The notes under the pieces: model-generated
What the model was told of the DNA's origin: nothing
What the model saw: only the letters and a program-made list of their open reading frames with translations
Database searches by the model: none
Program-made: the position numbers and the translations under genes
Assembly (NCBI GenBank): GCA_002314945.1
Contig: DCHV01000030.1
Location: 1 to 39,762, forward strand
Direction of reading: 5' to 3'
From: Prevotellaceae bacterium UBA1743
Lineage (GTDB): Bacteria; Bacteroidota; Bacteroidia; Bacteroidales; Bacteroidaceae
DNA: 39,762 bases
In this document: positions 16,344 through 26,500 of the stretch, piece by piece
How positions within the stretch are numbered: position 1 is the stretch's first letter
How the letters are laid out: the number at the start of each line of letters is the position of its first letter

Positions 16344-19241
16344 TTATCTCCCGCACAAGGTACGGAACTGGCATAAGGCACAATGTCGGCCTTCCTCGCA
16401 TTGCCTGAAGCCCTCACCCCTATCGGAATCTGTATCAAATATTTCTTGAACTACCGACTGCAAACGTTCGAAATACTCCTCAGCTAAGTCGGTAAAGTCC
16501 TGGATAGGTCCTCCATCAAAAAGCAAAGTGGGGTCATAATCGGTTTGACCAGCACGTGACGCATAGAGAAGAGCGGGACGCAGGGACACTTGCGAATGAG
16601 GGAAATCAGGTTCCATACAATGAGCTAACGAATAAAGGAAGGTCTGCAAATAATACCCATTGTGTCCTTCATCATGCTGGAAGATAGTATCCATCGTCAC
16701 CTTCTTATGTTCCTTGGACGGGCTTCCCGTCTTGTAATCCACGATACGCAACACATCCCCTTTTAGGTCAATACGGTCTATACGACCGCCAGTCAATACA
16801 ACAAAGTCTCCTTGAGGCGTGCTGATAGGAATACTCAACTGACAGGCTACTTCCATCGCCTGAATACGGAAAGGAGCATAGGACATATCGTAGCGCAACG
16901 TGTTGCATATATAGGAATAGAGAACACGTCTCACAATGATAAGTTCGCCGAAATAGACGTTATTGGGGCGAGGTGCTCCTTGCGCCATTTTCATAGCAGC
17001 AGAAAGACGTTTCGGCTCATCAACAGGATGGAAATAAGCAACATCAAAAACACAATCCAACATCGTTTCTATCAGCGAATTACTATTCAGTAACTCATTT
17101 ATCTGCTGTGACGTAATATTCTGATTATTCCCTGAGCGTTGAATAAGTTGTGTATAGAGAGCCTGCATCGTATCATGGAAAATGACACCCATCAAGGGAA
17201 GGTCGATGGTGTCAGTCAGTTCTTCCTTCACCCGTATGCCAGCCACATAGCGGAGATAGAACTCCATAGGGCAAGTGAGGTAGGAATTGATAGCAGTAGG
17301 ACTGAGGACGGAGGGACGCTTGCCCGAAGGTGGTTGTACATAGCGTTGCCACAACTGTTGCATAGCCTGAGGGGAACGTGCACAATGGAGAGGAGAAGAA
17401 GTCCCAATGGTGGATGGTAATTCAACACGCAATGAACGAATGGGGATATTCGTCTCTACCTGTAGTTGAAGCAGGAAACGTGACATCTCGTGTCTGGAAG
17501 TTCCTTCGCAATTGGTATTATACACACAAGTAAGGTGCTCGGACCTCTGTATAAGACGATAGAAATAATAGGAATAGATACAGATACGATGTCGGGGTGT
17601 AGTGAGATGGAATGCTTCACGCAAATTGGCGGGTATCATACTCTGGGAACGGGAATTGCGTGGAAGTTTTCCTTCTTCGAGCGAAAGCATAACAATGTGG
17701 CTAAAGTCAAGGCATCGCGTCTCAAGTACGCCCATGACTTGTATGCCTGTGGCTGGCTCACCATGGAATGGAATACTACACTGATACAACACCCTACGCA
17801 TAAGACGTCGTAGTGTGAGTGTCTCCACCTGCAACGGGCGTACAGGACGAAGGAGAAGATGCAAGAACTGATTGAGAATGCGATGACACTGAAAGACACC
17901 TTCGGCATACATCTGCTCATATACATCACCCTCTTGGATAGAGGCAAAATGTGTTCCGACACACTCAAGGATTTGGATAAGATACGCGAGCAAGGACTCA
18001 TTCTGTGCCTGCTGATGTACGAGCCAAATCTCTTCGCTGACAAAAGTTGAATAGGGATGTTGCCTTACTCTCTGCAGGAATGACCGACGGAAATGTCCGA
18101 GCGTGTCATCCCAGCCATCGGTCTGCAGATCAAACAGAGCCACCATATAGCTATATACAGGTGTGTCGGTGAGTGGGAATCCCATTGTAACGTTAAGTCC
18201 ATGTTGAAGGGGCAATTCATCGGCATCTGGCAAGGCATGTAGGACAGGTTGCATCAGAGTCTCATCACACAACACTATAGCATTGCGGTTTTCCTGAGGA
18301 TTGAGTCCCTGCATCATCCAGTCGTGAACATAGCGTGCCTGTACATTGTTAGTCGTGGTAGAAATAAAGGTGACATCCTTCAGATGGCGCAAATTGTCAA
18401 AACATTCTACAGGAAGCGCGCTGGGAAAATCACGCAAGTTCTGTCTCATGAAGATACCCGCTTCATTTTCCTCGCTACGGGTGTAGAATACATCATAATC
18501 CCAATAAAACAACGCCTGACCGTTCTTCTGAAGCGTACTGAGCAATGTATGCTCCACTTGATTGAGGACATTGAATCCCACAAAAGCGACTGTCCCCCAC
18601 GACCTAAGTGTACGCATTACGTCCTCATCGCCACGCAACATATCCTCGGCCACCTGCCGGAAAGCGGCACCCTCCCAAGCCAAGCCTTCATCGGCAAGTC
18701 GTTGTTTTAGTTCAGAATATAGCCCAAACATGTGTTGCCACACGAGGAGGAACCGTTCCTTGATGCGAGAGTTGTTTCCTGGGTCGAAATTACGAAAGAA
18801 ATGCTGGAGTGTCTCCAATTGTTCAGGCTCAAGGTAATCAAGTGTATCAAATTGCTTGAGTTCATATACATTACCCAAGACCGCAGCAGCATCAGCCAAA
18901 TGTTTGTCTATATCATCAAAATCAGATAGAATAATTTCACCCCAACTAAAGAACTGATCAAGTGTTTCGGCATCATCAGGTCCCATCATATCATGGAAGA
19001 GCTGATAGAGCGTACAGATACAATCGATAGGGTTCGCCACTTCATAGCGAGACAGAGAAGTGAACATATCACCAATTGTCATATATCGAGGAGCCCATAC
19101 TGGACCTGAACTGAGTCGTGCCAATTCCTGATTCATGAAGAGGCTGGCTCTTTTTCCAGGGAATACAAGAGTAACCTGATTGAGATGATCAAAACGACTC
19201 AGCAGGTCGCGTGCCACAAGATGAAGAAAAGTATCGTTCAT
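16344..19241 (-). CDS. addB: AddB-like helicase/nuclease subunit (PD-(D/E)XK, Fe-S)
   Basis: A 965-residue protein, probable partner of the AddA-like protein in processing double-strand DNA ends for RecA recombination. The N terminus has a degenerate Walker A (VTLVFPGKRASLFMNQELARL). The C-terminal nuclease domain shows H689 (GVIFHDTMQALY), D822/D825 (RIDRID) and D835-Y-K837 (VDYKTGS). The iron-sulfur cysteines expected for AddB are present: C657 (SYLTCPMEFYLRY) and the C-terminal C954, C957, C963 group (CALCQFRTLC). AddB is usually somewhat longer (about 1100 residues), so this is a short version, as in other Bacteroidetes. It starts 11 bp after the addA stop, so it is co-transcribed with addA. 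The sequence itself supports the nuclease domain firmly; the AddB name rests mainly on the pairing. Confidence 0.82.
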   Translation of the reverse strand: MNDTFLHLVARDLLSRFDHLNQVTLVFPGKRASLFMNQELARLSSGPVWAPRYMTIGDMFTSLSRYEVANPIDCICTLYQLFHDMMGPDDAETLDQFFSWGEIILSDFDDIDKHLADAAAVLGNVYELKQFDTLDYLEPEQLETLQHFFRNFDPGNNSRIKERFLLVWQHMFGLYSELKQRLADEGLAWEGAAFRQVAEDMLRGDEDVMRTLRSWGTVAFVGFNVLNQVEHTLLSTLQKNGQALFYWDYDVFYTRSEENEAGIFMRQNLRDFPSALPVECFDNLRHLKDVTFISTTTNNVQARYVHDWMMQGLNPQENRNAIVLCDETLMQPVLHALPDADELPLQHGLNVTMGFPLTDTPVYSYMVALFDLQTDGWDDTLGHFRRSFLQRVRQHPYSTFVSEEIWLVHQQAQNESLLAYLIQILECVGTHFASIQEGDVYEQMYAEGVFQCHRILNQFLHLLLRPVRPLQVETLTLRRLMRRVLYQCSIPFHGEPATGIQVMGVLETRCLDFSHIVMLSLEEGKLPRNSRSQSMIPANLREAFHLTTPRHRICIYSYYFYRLIQRSEHLTCVYNTNCEGTSRHEMSRFLLQLQVETNIPIRSLRVELPSTIGTSSPLHCARSPQAMQQLWQRYVQPPSGKRPSVLSPTAINSYLTCPMEFYLRYVAGIRVKEELTDTIDLPLMGVIFHDTMQALYTQLIQRSGNNQNITSQQINELLNSNSLIETMLDCVFDVAYFHPVDEPKRLSAAMKMAQGAPRPNNVYFGELIIVRRVLYSYICNTLRYDMSYAPFRIQAMEVACQLSIPISTPQGDFVVLTGGRIDRIDLKGDVLRIVDYKTGSPSKEHKKVTMDTIFQHDEGHNGYYLQTFLYSLAHCMEPDFPHSQVSLRPALLYASRAGQTDYDPTLLFDGGPIQDFTDLAEEYFERLQSVVQEIFDTDSDRGEGFRQCEEGRHCALCQFRTLCGR

Positions 19242-19252
19242 AGGAAATTACG

Positions 19253-22200
19253 CTATTGAAAATTGAAATGGGGATTGACAGGCATCACCTTACCACTGTA
19301 AATATACCAAAGAAAACCTTCTACATGATACTGGGGATACATAGATTGGAGCAATTGCATATATTCTGCCACCTGCGTATCATATTCGGGTTTAGGATTA
19401 CCGAACTTGAAGTCGATGACTGTAATCGTATCAGAAGTCATTACTACACGATCGGGACGACGCACCACGGGTTCGCCCGTATCAGGTGAGATGAATGTGA
19501 TGGAACACTCGTTATATACCGTCTTGTCGGGGGAGAACCAATCCTTGACACGAGAATTCTGCATCCCATAATGAATACGACGCAGGACCGTTTCGCGAAT
19601 ATGAGAGTCAATGACAAGACCCTGTGACTGACAACGGAGAAGTACGCGCTCTACATCTCCCTCATGACGAATCTGACTGAGCACATAATGCAATACCTTA
19701 CCTATCTCGAGATAACTTTGACTCCTTTCTTCGCCTTCTTCCAAGCCTAAGTCTCTAACGAACTTCACTGACTCGTTGCTTTGACGAAAGTCCATACGAG
19801 GCACAGAGGCATGGATGGACACAGGCAATTCTGCTTGTACAGGAGAAAGACGATTATCGCTCTCCTCACCACGTGTATGATACTCGCTGACAGGTTGTCC
19901 CATAAAGTATGTTTCCTCGTCTCCCCCATCCACATCGGGTTTCATGTCGAGAGTTTTATGGATAAGGTCACCCGAAGTACCCCCAACCTTGTAATCCCCA
20001 TGGGTACTACCCCACACATACAGATTGCAACATGGACGAGTAAAAGCAACATACAAAAGATTGATACCATCAACACGACTCTGAAGGTGTTCCTCCTCAT
20101 AAAAAGGACTAAATACCGACTGTCGCATTTCCTTGCCCATAGAGATAGGTAATACCCCCAACTCGGAGAATGGTTGCTGCTCAGTTTGGCACCATAACAT
20201 ACCATCGTCTCGTTCAATTGACCAATCTGTGAAAGGAGCAAATATAGTATGGAATTCAAGTCCTTTGGATTTATGTATAGTGAGGATGCGAACGCCAGAA
20301 ACCTCGGCGGCAGGAATGGCCGTGCTACACATTTTCTCATCCCAATAAACAAGGAAGGAACGGATATCAGAAGGATTGTCGAGCAAATATTGCTGGAGGT
20401 TGTCATAAAAAGCACACATGTATGCCTGCTGACCTGATATATTACACAGGGAGAAGATGCGATACAACTCCTCACAAAGAATGTACAAAGGTCGCATACG
20501 AAGGCGTTCGATATGATGAACGAATTCCTCTGGCAAATACGCCATTGCATCCGACAAAAAAAGTTGTTCTTCTCCAATAGGCGTTCCAAGTACCTTCTGT
20601 TGATAATCAAGGGCTAATGAAAAGAGTGGAACACGATTGTCGCCATTAACATCAGCCAAAACACGTAATGCTTGAATAAGCATCTGAACAGCAATGCTGG
20701 AACGTAACAGAAAAGCCTCATCACTAACAAGAGGTATATCGGGTGCCATATCCTGAAAAAGACGGATGAGACGAGTACCGTTTTTGTTGGTACGAACGAG
20801 GATGGCCATCTGATTAAGTGAGAGTCCCTGTGACATAAGAGAGTGAATTTGAGCAATCATATCAGTCACCATGCGTTCCTCGTAACTTTCTGGTTTTGAA
20901 TTTCCACGATAACGATAGAGACGAATACGTACAAAGCCCTTTTCCTCATTCTTAGCACTTTTCTGCTCCACATCTTGGTAAATATCCGCAATACTAAAAC
21001 GTGACCCATCGGACACTCGATCCATCTCATTTGCCGCATGAGTAAAGAAATGGTTATTAAACAGAATGATATTGCGTTCGCTACGATAATTGGTATTGAG
21101 GATGGGCATCTTAGGATTCATCCTTTTCATCTCCTCGCCTATGTGATGAAGGATGCCCCAATCGCCATTTCTCCACCGATAAATGCTTTGTTTGACATCA
21201 CCCACCAAAAGATCCTTTCCACCGTTTGCCTGGTTCTCCATCAACAGGACACGGAAGTTGTTCCATTGCAAAGCACTTGTATCCTGAAACTCATCAATCA
21301 TCACATTGCGGAAAGTCGTTCCTGATTTCTCGAAAATAAAAGGTGCGTCACTTTTGTCGATAAGCGTACTAAGAAGGGTTGGAGTCATGCTCAAGTTGAA
21401 CTGATTCTTTTCTTGATTGATTATATTGGCTTGCTCCTCAATGGCGCCTAAGAGCCGCATAGGGTTGATATATTGGCGTGCCAAACGTGACGAATGAATC
21501 AACGTGACACTATCGACATACAATTTATGCAAGTCGCACAATGCCGCAGATGTATCTTTGGCTTGCGCTACAAGCATAGCATTCTGAATATCTGTCTTTT
21601 TAAGCAGCGCCATCGGATCCTCCATTGCATCGAGAACCCTCTTGGTTGGTTCAAATAGTATGCATTGGCTTACATTACGCAAATAAGTCTGGTACGTATT
21701 GCCATTCTTGATGACGGAAAAATTCAACGCTTGACTCGTGATACGTTCCTCGAGACGTGACACTTCGTCACGAATCAGTTTCATGTGGGAGGCTTCCATC
21801 TCTTTCATCTTGTCACGAAAAGCACAGACAGATTTTTCATCGCTTAGATTCTGTCGTTCTGTGATTGGACGGTTTTGAAACTCTTCCACAAAAATGCAAC
21901 GTGCAAAATCCTTCACGCTACGAGTGATGTCCCACTTGCCATTCTCCTCAATCTGCTCACCGACATAACTAAGAATCCACTTCTGCAATTGAGGTTCCAT
22001 CTGGAGATTCTCTATAATTCGATCCACCGCACGAGACACCACTTCGCTATTGTCGAGTTCAACCTGCAAGTTAGCGTTCAGTCCTAACTCACGAGCCAAG
22101 TCGCGAAGTACACTCTGAAAGAAGGAATCGATTGTCTCAACACGAAAATGGTGATAATCGTGAAGTATCTGTGTCAAAGACTTGGCACAACGAAGACGGA

Positions 22201-22480
22201 TATCTTCATCGGAAATTGCAATTCCTTGATCAGCTAAACGTTCACGTATCTTCCAGAGATATCCTTGACTACTGGATAGTCCCCGAGAAAGGCCATATAA
22301 TTGTTGTAGGATACGATCCTTCATCTCGGATGTGGCCTTGTTGGTAAACGTAACGGAAAGGGTATGTGCATATTCCCTATCATCGGGACAAGAAACAAGT
22401 AACAAAATATACTCCACCGTCAAGGTAAAGGTTTTCCCCGAACCAGCCGAGGCTTTATAAACAGTCAGAATCGAATCCAT
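19253..22480 (-). CDS. addA: AddA-like UvrD/Rep-family helicase with C-terminal nuclease
   Basis: A 1075-residue protein. Superfamily 1A helicase motifs in order: Walker A ASAGSGKT (10-17), DEFQDTS near residue 396 (motif II), GDVKQSIYRWRNGDW (motif III), LNTNYRSERNI (motif IV), LTIHKSKGLEFHTIF (motif V) and LLYVAFTRP (motif VI). The C-terminal RecB-type nuclease shows RRPDRVVMTSDTITVIDFKFG. This is the motor and second nuclease of an AddAB enzyme. The ATG at 22480 (MDSILTVYKASAGSGKT) is preferred over an in-frame TTG at 22492, since a TAAATTTG box at 22508-22501 puts the transcript start near 22494. It is divergent from panB and followed closely by addB. Confidence 0.88.
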   Translation of the reverse strand: MDSILTVYKASAGSGKTFTLTVEYILLLVSCPDDREYAHTLSVTFTNKATSEMKDRILQQLYGLSRGLSSSQGYLWKIRERLADQGIAISDEDIRLRCAKSLTQILHDYHHFRVETIDSFFQSVLRDLARELGLNANLQVELDNSEVVSRAVDRIIENLQMEPQLQKWILSYVGEQIEENGKWDITRSVKDFARCIFVEEFQNRPITERQNLSDEKSVCAFRDKMKEMEASHMKLIRDEVSRLEERITSQALNFSVIKNGNTYQTYLRNVSQCILFEPTKRVLDAMEDPMALLKKTDIQNAMLVAQAKDTSAALCDLHKLYVDSVTLIHSSRLARQYINPMRLLGAIEEQANIINQEKNQFNLSMTPTLLSTLIDKSDAPFIFEKSGTTFRNVMIDEFQDTSALQWNNFRVLLMENQANGGKDLLVGDVKQSIYRWRNGDWGILHHIGEEMKRMNPKMPILNTNYRSERNIILFNNHFFTHAANEMDRVSDGSRFSIADIYQDVEQKSAKNEEKGFVRIRLYRYRGNSKPESYEERMVTDMIAQIHSLMSQGLSLNQMAILVRTNKNGTRLIRLFQDMAPDIPLVSDEAFLLRSSIAVQMLIQALRVLADVNGDNRVPLFSLALDYQQKVLGTPIGEEQLFLSDAMAYLPEEFVHHIERLRMRPLYILCEELYRIFSLCNISGQQAYMCAFYDNLQQYLLDNPSDIRSFLVYWDEKMCSTAIPAAEVSGVRILTIHKSKGLEFHTIFAPFTDWSIERDDGMLWCQTEQQPFSELGVLPISMGKEMRQSVFSPFYEEEHLQSRVDGINLLYVAFTRPCCNLYVWGSTHGDYKVGGTSGDLIHKTLDMKPDVDGGDEETYFMGQPVSEYHTRGEESDNRLSPVQAELPVSIHASVPRMDFRQSNESVKFVRDLGLEEGEERSQSYLEIGKVLHYVLSQIRHEGDVERVLLRCQSQGLVIDSHIRETVLRRIHYGMQNSRVKDWFSPDKTVYNECSITFISPDTGEPVVRRPDRVVMTSDTITVIDFKFGNPKPEYDTQVAEYMQLLQSMYPQYHVEGFLWYIYSGKVMPVNPHFNFQ

Positions 22481-22500
22481 AACACTACGCAATTATATTG

Positions 22501-22508
22501 CAAATTTA
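22501..22508 (-). promoter_or_regulatory. -7 box of addAB
   Basis: On the minus strand this reads TAAATTTG, an exact TAnnTTTG match, 20 bp before the addA ATG at 22480. It lies back to back with the panB promoter in a 119-bp intergenic region. Confidence 0.6.
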
Positions 22509-22551
22509 GGCGTTTTTTCCTATTTATCATCCCACATTTCTGAAATTGTCG

Positions 22552-22559
22552 TACTTTTG
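22552..22559 (+). promoter_or_regulatory. -7 box of panB
   Basis: TACTTTTG matches TAnnTTTG exactly and lies 40 bp before the panB ATG. It excludes the in-frame TTG at 22546, which would be upstream of the transcript start. Confidence 0.6.
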
Positions 22560-22599
22560 CAAAAGAAAAACAAAAAGTAATCTCATAAACAAGAATAAT

Positions 22600-23418
22600 A
22601 TGGCAGCATATTTAGTGGATGATACGCGAAAAGTGACTACGCATCGTCTAATGGAAATGAAACAGCAAGGCAAGAAGATAGCCATGCTTACTTCTTACGA
22701 CTATTCTATGGCACAGATAGTAGATCAAGCTGGCATCGACATCATCCTTGTAGGAGACTCGGCAAGTAACGTGATGGCAGGCAACCAAACCACTCTGCCT
22801 ATCACAATCGATCAAATGATCTACCATTCGTGTAGCGTATCACGCGCTGTGAAACGTGCCTTAGTAGTATGCGATATGCCTTTCGGATCCTATCAGGTAA
22901 ATGCCACAGAAGGTGTTACAAATGCAATCCGCATCATGAAGGAAAGCGGTTGCGATGCAGTAAAATTGGAAGGAGGAGAAGAGATTATTGACACCATCCG
23001 CACCATCCTAAACGCAGGCATCCCCGTCATGGGACATCTTGGCCTTACTCCACAGAGCATAAACAAGTTCGGAACGTATGCGGTGCGCGCCAAGGAAGAA
23101 GCAGAAGCGGAGAAATTGGTAAGGGATGCCAAACTATTGGCCGAAGCCGGATGCTTTGCTATCGTACTGGAAAAAATACCTGCAGCCCTGACTCGTAGAG
23201 TTTGCAACGAAGTGAATATCCCCATCATCGGTATTGGAGGAGGTCCAGCTGATGGACAAGTACTTGTGGTGCACGACATGCTCGGAATGAACAAAGGATT
23301 CTCTCCCAAATTCCTAAGAAGGTACGCGGACCTCTTTACCACTATCACAGACGCGGTGGGGCAATATGTGTCGGATGTGAAGACTGGGGATTTTCCTAAC
23401 GCAGAAGAATGCTATTAA
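22600..23418 (+). CDS. panB: 3-methyl-2-oxobutanoate hydroxymethyltransferase (ketopantoate hydroxymethyltransferase)
   Basis: A 272-residue cytoplasmic enzyme of pantothenate (coenzyme A) synthesis that adds a hydroxymethyl group from 5,10-methylenetetrahydrofolate to alpha-ketoisovalerate. Family blocks are complete: KIAMLTSYDYSMAQIVDQAG, ILVGDSASNVMAG (metal-binding Asp), VVCDMPFGSYQ (second metal Asp), AVKLEGG, VMGHLGLTPQSIN, IVLEKIPA (catalytic Glu region) and PIIGIGGG. The length is normal (the E. coli enzyme has 264). The start at 22600 (MAAYLVDDTRKVTTHRL) follows the -7 box by 40 bp. It is a single-gene unit, closed by the terminator at 23442. CoA supply also feeds the phosphopantetheine arms of the NRPSs, but nothing suggests a special link. 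Confidence 0.95.
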   Translation: MAAYLVDDTRKVTTHRLMEMKQQGKKIAMLTSYDYSMAQIVDQAGIDIILVGDSASNVMAGNQTTLPITIDQMIYHSCSVSRAVKRALVVCDMPFGSYQVNATEGVTNAIRIMKESGCDAVKLEGGEEIIDTIRTILNAGIPVMGHLGLTPQSINKFGTYAVRAKEEAEAEKLVRDAKLLAEAGCFAIVLEKIPAALTRRVCNEVNIPIIGIGGGPADGQVLVVHDMLGMNKGFSPKFLRRYADLFTTITDAVGQYVSDVKTGDFPNAEECY

Positions 23419-23441
23419 CTATTAACAAGGAAATAATATAG

Positions 23442-23478
23442 AAAAACGGGCATATCATTAGGTAGTGTCCGTTTTTTT
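23442..23478 (+). terminator. Rho-independent terminator after panB
   Basis: AAAAACGGGCA (23442-23452) pairs with TGTCCGTTTTT (23466-23476), with one G-U pair and a 13-nt loop, and runs into seven T's. It ends 49 bp before the ileS start, so ileS needs its own promoter. Confidence 0.85.
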
Positions 23479-23481
23479 GTA

Positions 23482-23489
23482 TATTTTTG
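23482..23489 (+). promoter_or_regulatory. -7 box of the ileS-lspA operon
   Basis: TATTTTTG fits TAnnTTTG, directly after the panB terminator and 38 bp before the ileS ATG. The upstream -33 element would fall inside the terminator stem; none is obvious. Confidence 0.5.
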
Positions 23490-23527
23490 CGCGCAAAATG
23501 AAATAAAGAAAAGCCAGATTCAAAAAT

Positions 23528-26500
23528 ATGAGCAAGAAATTCACAGAACGCGCTCGACTCAACCTGAGTGAGGTGAACAAAGAGGTGCTTCGTCAGTGGG
23601 ATGAAGAAGATGTATTTCACAAAAGTATGACTGAAAGGGAAGGATGCCCATCCTTTATTTTCTTTGAAGGCCCCCCATCAGCCAATGGCCATCCAGGCAT
23701 CCACCATGTATTGGCTCGTAGTTTGAAAGACACCTTCTGCCGCTTCAAAACAATGAAAGGATATCAAGTGAAGCGCAAAGCAGGATGGGACACTCATGGT
23801 CTGCCTGTGGAACTTGGTGTAGAGAAGGAATTAGGTATCACCAAGGAGGATATTGGAAAGACCATCTCCATCGAGGAATACAACCAGAAGTGTCGCCAGA
23901 ATGTGATGATGTACACCAATGAATGGACTGACTTGAGTCACAAAATGGGATATTGGGTAGACATGGAACATCCCTACATCACATACGACAACAAATACAT
24001 AGAAAGTCTATGGTGGCTGCTGAAACAATTGTACGAGAAGAAGATGTTGTACAAAGGTTACACCATACAGCCATATAGCCCCGCAGCTGGCACTGGATTG
24101 TCAAGCCACGAATTGAACCAACCTGGATGTTACCGCGATGTAAAGGACACTACAGTAACTGCACAATTCAAGGTAACAGAAACTGCCATTGGGATAGACA
24201 CGAAAAAGTTGCCTTTGTATATCTTGGCATGGACAACTACTCCATGGACTTTGCCATCAAATACGGCCCTATGTGTAGGACCAAAGATTGAATATGTAGC
24301 AGTAAAAGGGACCAACCCCTACACCCAGCAAGAGGCCATATATATACTTGCAGAAAGCCGTTTGAATGCATATTTTAAGACAGAAGAAAACGAGGAACTA
24401 CAAATTCTATGGCGTGGAACAGGCATGGATCTAGTAGGCACGCACTACACCCAACTGATGCCATGGATTAAGCCATGCGCGATAGAAAACAATAAGATTG
24501 TAAACAAAGAAAATGATGCTTTCCGCGTAATTCCTGGTGACTATGTGACTACCGAAGATGGAACAGGAATTGTACACATTGCCCCCACCTTTGGTGCAGA
24601 CGATGCCAAGGTAGCCAAAGATGCAGGTATTCCAAGCCTTTTCGTGATAGATAAAGCAGGGGACACACGTCCAATGGTGGATTTCACAGGCAAATACTTC
24701 CTACCCGAAGATATGGATGCCACTTTCTATGACACGTGTGTGGTAAAAGAGGCATATTCCAAACATCAAGGTGCTTTCGTAAAGAACGCATACGACCCAC
24801 GCTTCAACGAAGGTGGCAAGTATGATGAAAAGGCCGCCACAAAGGAAATGGACCTGAATGTCATCCTCTGTATCGAAATGAAAGAAGACGGAACGGCATT
24901 CAAGATTGAAAAGCATATACACAACTATCCTCATTGTTGGCGTACAGACAAGCCTATCCTATACTATCCATTGGACAGTTGGTTCATTCGTGCATCTGCT
25001 GCGCGCGAAAGGATGATGGAACTCAACAAGACCATCCTTTGGAAGCCCGAGAGCACAGGTACTGGACGTTTCGGAAAATGGTTGGAGAACCTAAACGATT
25101 GGAATCTGAGTCGAAGCAGATATTGGGGTACTCCCCTACCCATCTGGCGCAACCGTGAAACAAGGGAGGAAATCTGTATCGGTAGCGTAGAAGAACTCTA
25201 CCAAGAAATAGAAAAGGCCGTTTCTGCAGGTGTCATGGCAGAGAATCCTCTCAAAAAGAGTGGGTTTATTCCGGGCGACATGAGTCAGAAAAACTACGAC
25301 AAGATTGACTTGCACAGGCCCTATGTGGATGATATCAAATTGGTAAGCAAACAAGGTGCTGTACTGACGCGCGAGTTGGACTTAATTGATGTATGGTTCG
25401 ATAGTGGTGCCATGCCCTATGCGCAGATACATTACCCCTTTGAGAATAAATCAATTCTGGACAACAAAACCGTCTATCCTGCCGACTTCATAGCTGAAGG
25501 TGTCGATCAGACCCGCGGATGGTTCTATACACTCCATGCCATCTCCACCATGGTATTCGACAGCGTAGCCTACAAGGCTGTCATCAGCAATGGACTCGTT
25601 TTGGACAAGAACGGCATGAAGATGTCCAAACGTCTCGGCAATGCTATTGATCCATTCGGAGCTATCGAAGAATATGGATCGGATGCCGTACGATGGTATA
25701 TGATTACTAATAGTGCTCCTTGGGATAACCTGAAATTTGACGTGGAGGGAGTAAAGGAAGTTTCACGTAGTTTCTTTGGAAAACTATTCCAGACCTACAG
25801 TTTCCTAACAATGTATGCCAACGTAGATGGATGGTGCTATGAAGAGGATGACGTGCCCTTATGCGAGCGTCCGGAAATGGATCGTTGGATTCTGTCAAGC
25901 CTGAACAGTTTGATCCGCGATGTTCAGCAATGTTACGAAGACTACGAACCCACACGTGCAGGACGACTCATTCAGAATTTTGTCATTGACAACGTTAGCA
26001 ATTGGTTTGTGCGACTGAGCCGAAAACGTTTCTGGGGAAATGCCATGAGTACTGACAAACAGAGTGCTTATCAGACTTTGTACCATTGCCTTGATACCGT
26101 AGCCCGACTGATGGCTCCAATCGCACCTTTCTTTGCCGATCGTTTATACCGAGACTTGAATACTGCCACTGGACGTTACCAGGCTGAAAGCGTACATTTA
26201 GCCGCATTCCCAGTAGCAGACGAATCATTTATTAATCGCGAGCAAGAACTGAGGATGCAGATGGCACAACAGGTTACCAGTATGGTACTTAGTTTGCGCA
26301 AAAAGGAACAAATTATCGTGCGACAACCCTTACAACGCATCGCAATCCCGGCCATCGATCAAGAACAGCAACAACGCATTCAATCTATGAAACAGCTCAT
26401 CTTGGACGAAGTGAATGTTAAGGAACTGGAATTCGTGGAAGGACAGGGCATTTTAGTAAAGAAAGTGAAATGTAACTTCCGTACAATGGGCAAAAAATTC

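Noticed and set aside
22481..22492. TTG start at 22492 for the AddA-like protein
   Set aside because: It falls at the expected transcript start; the ATG four codons later gives the standard N terminus just before Walker A.
22546..22599. TTG start at 22546 for panB
   Set aside because: The codon overlaps the promoter, and the added residues are not part of the PanB family.
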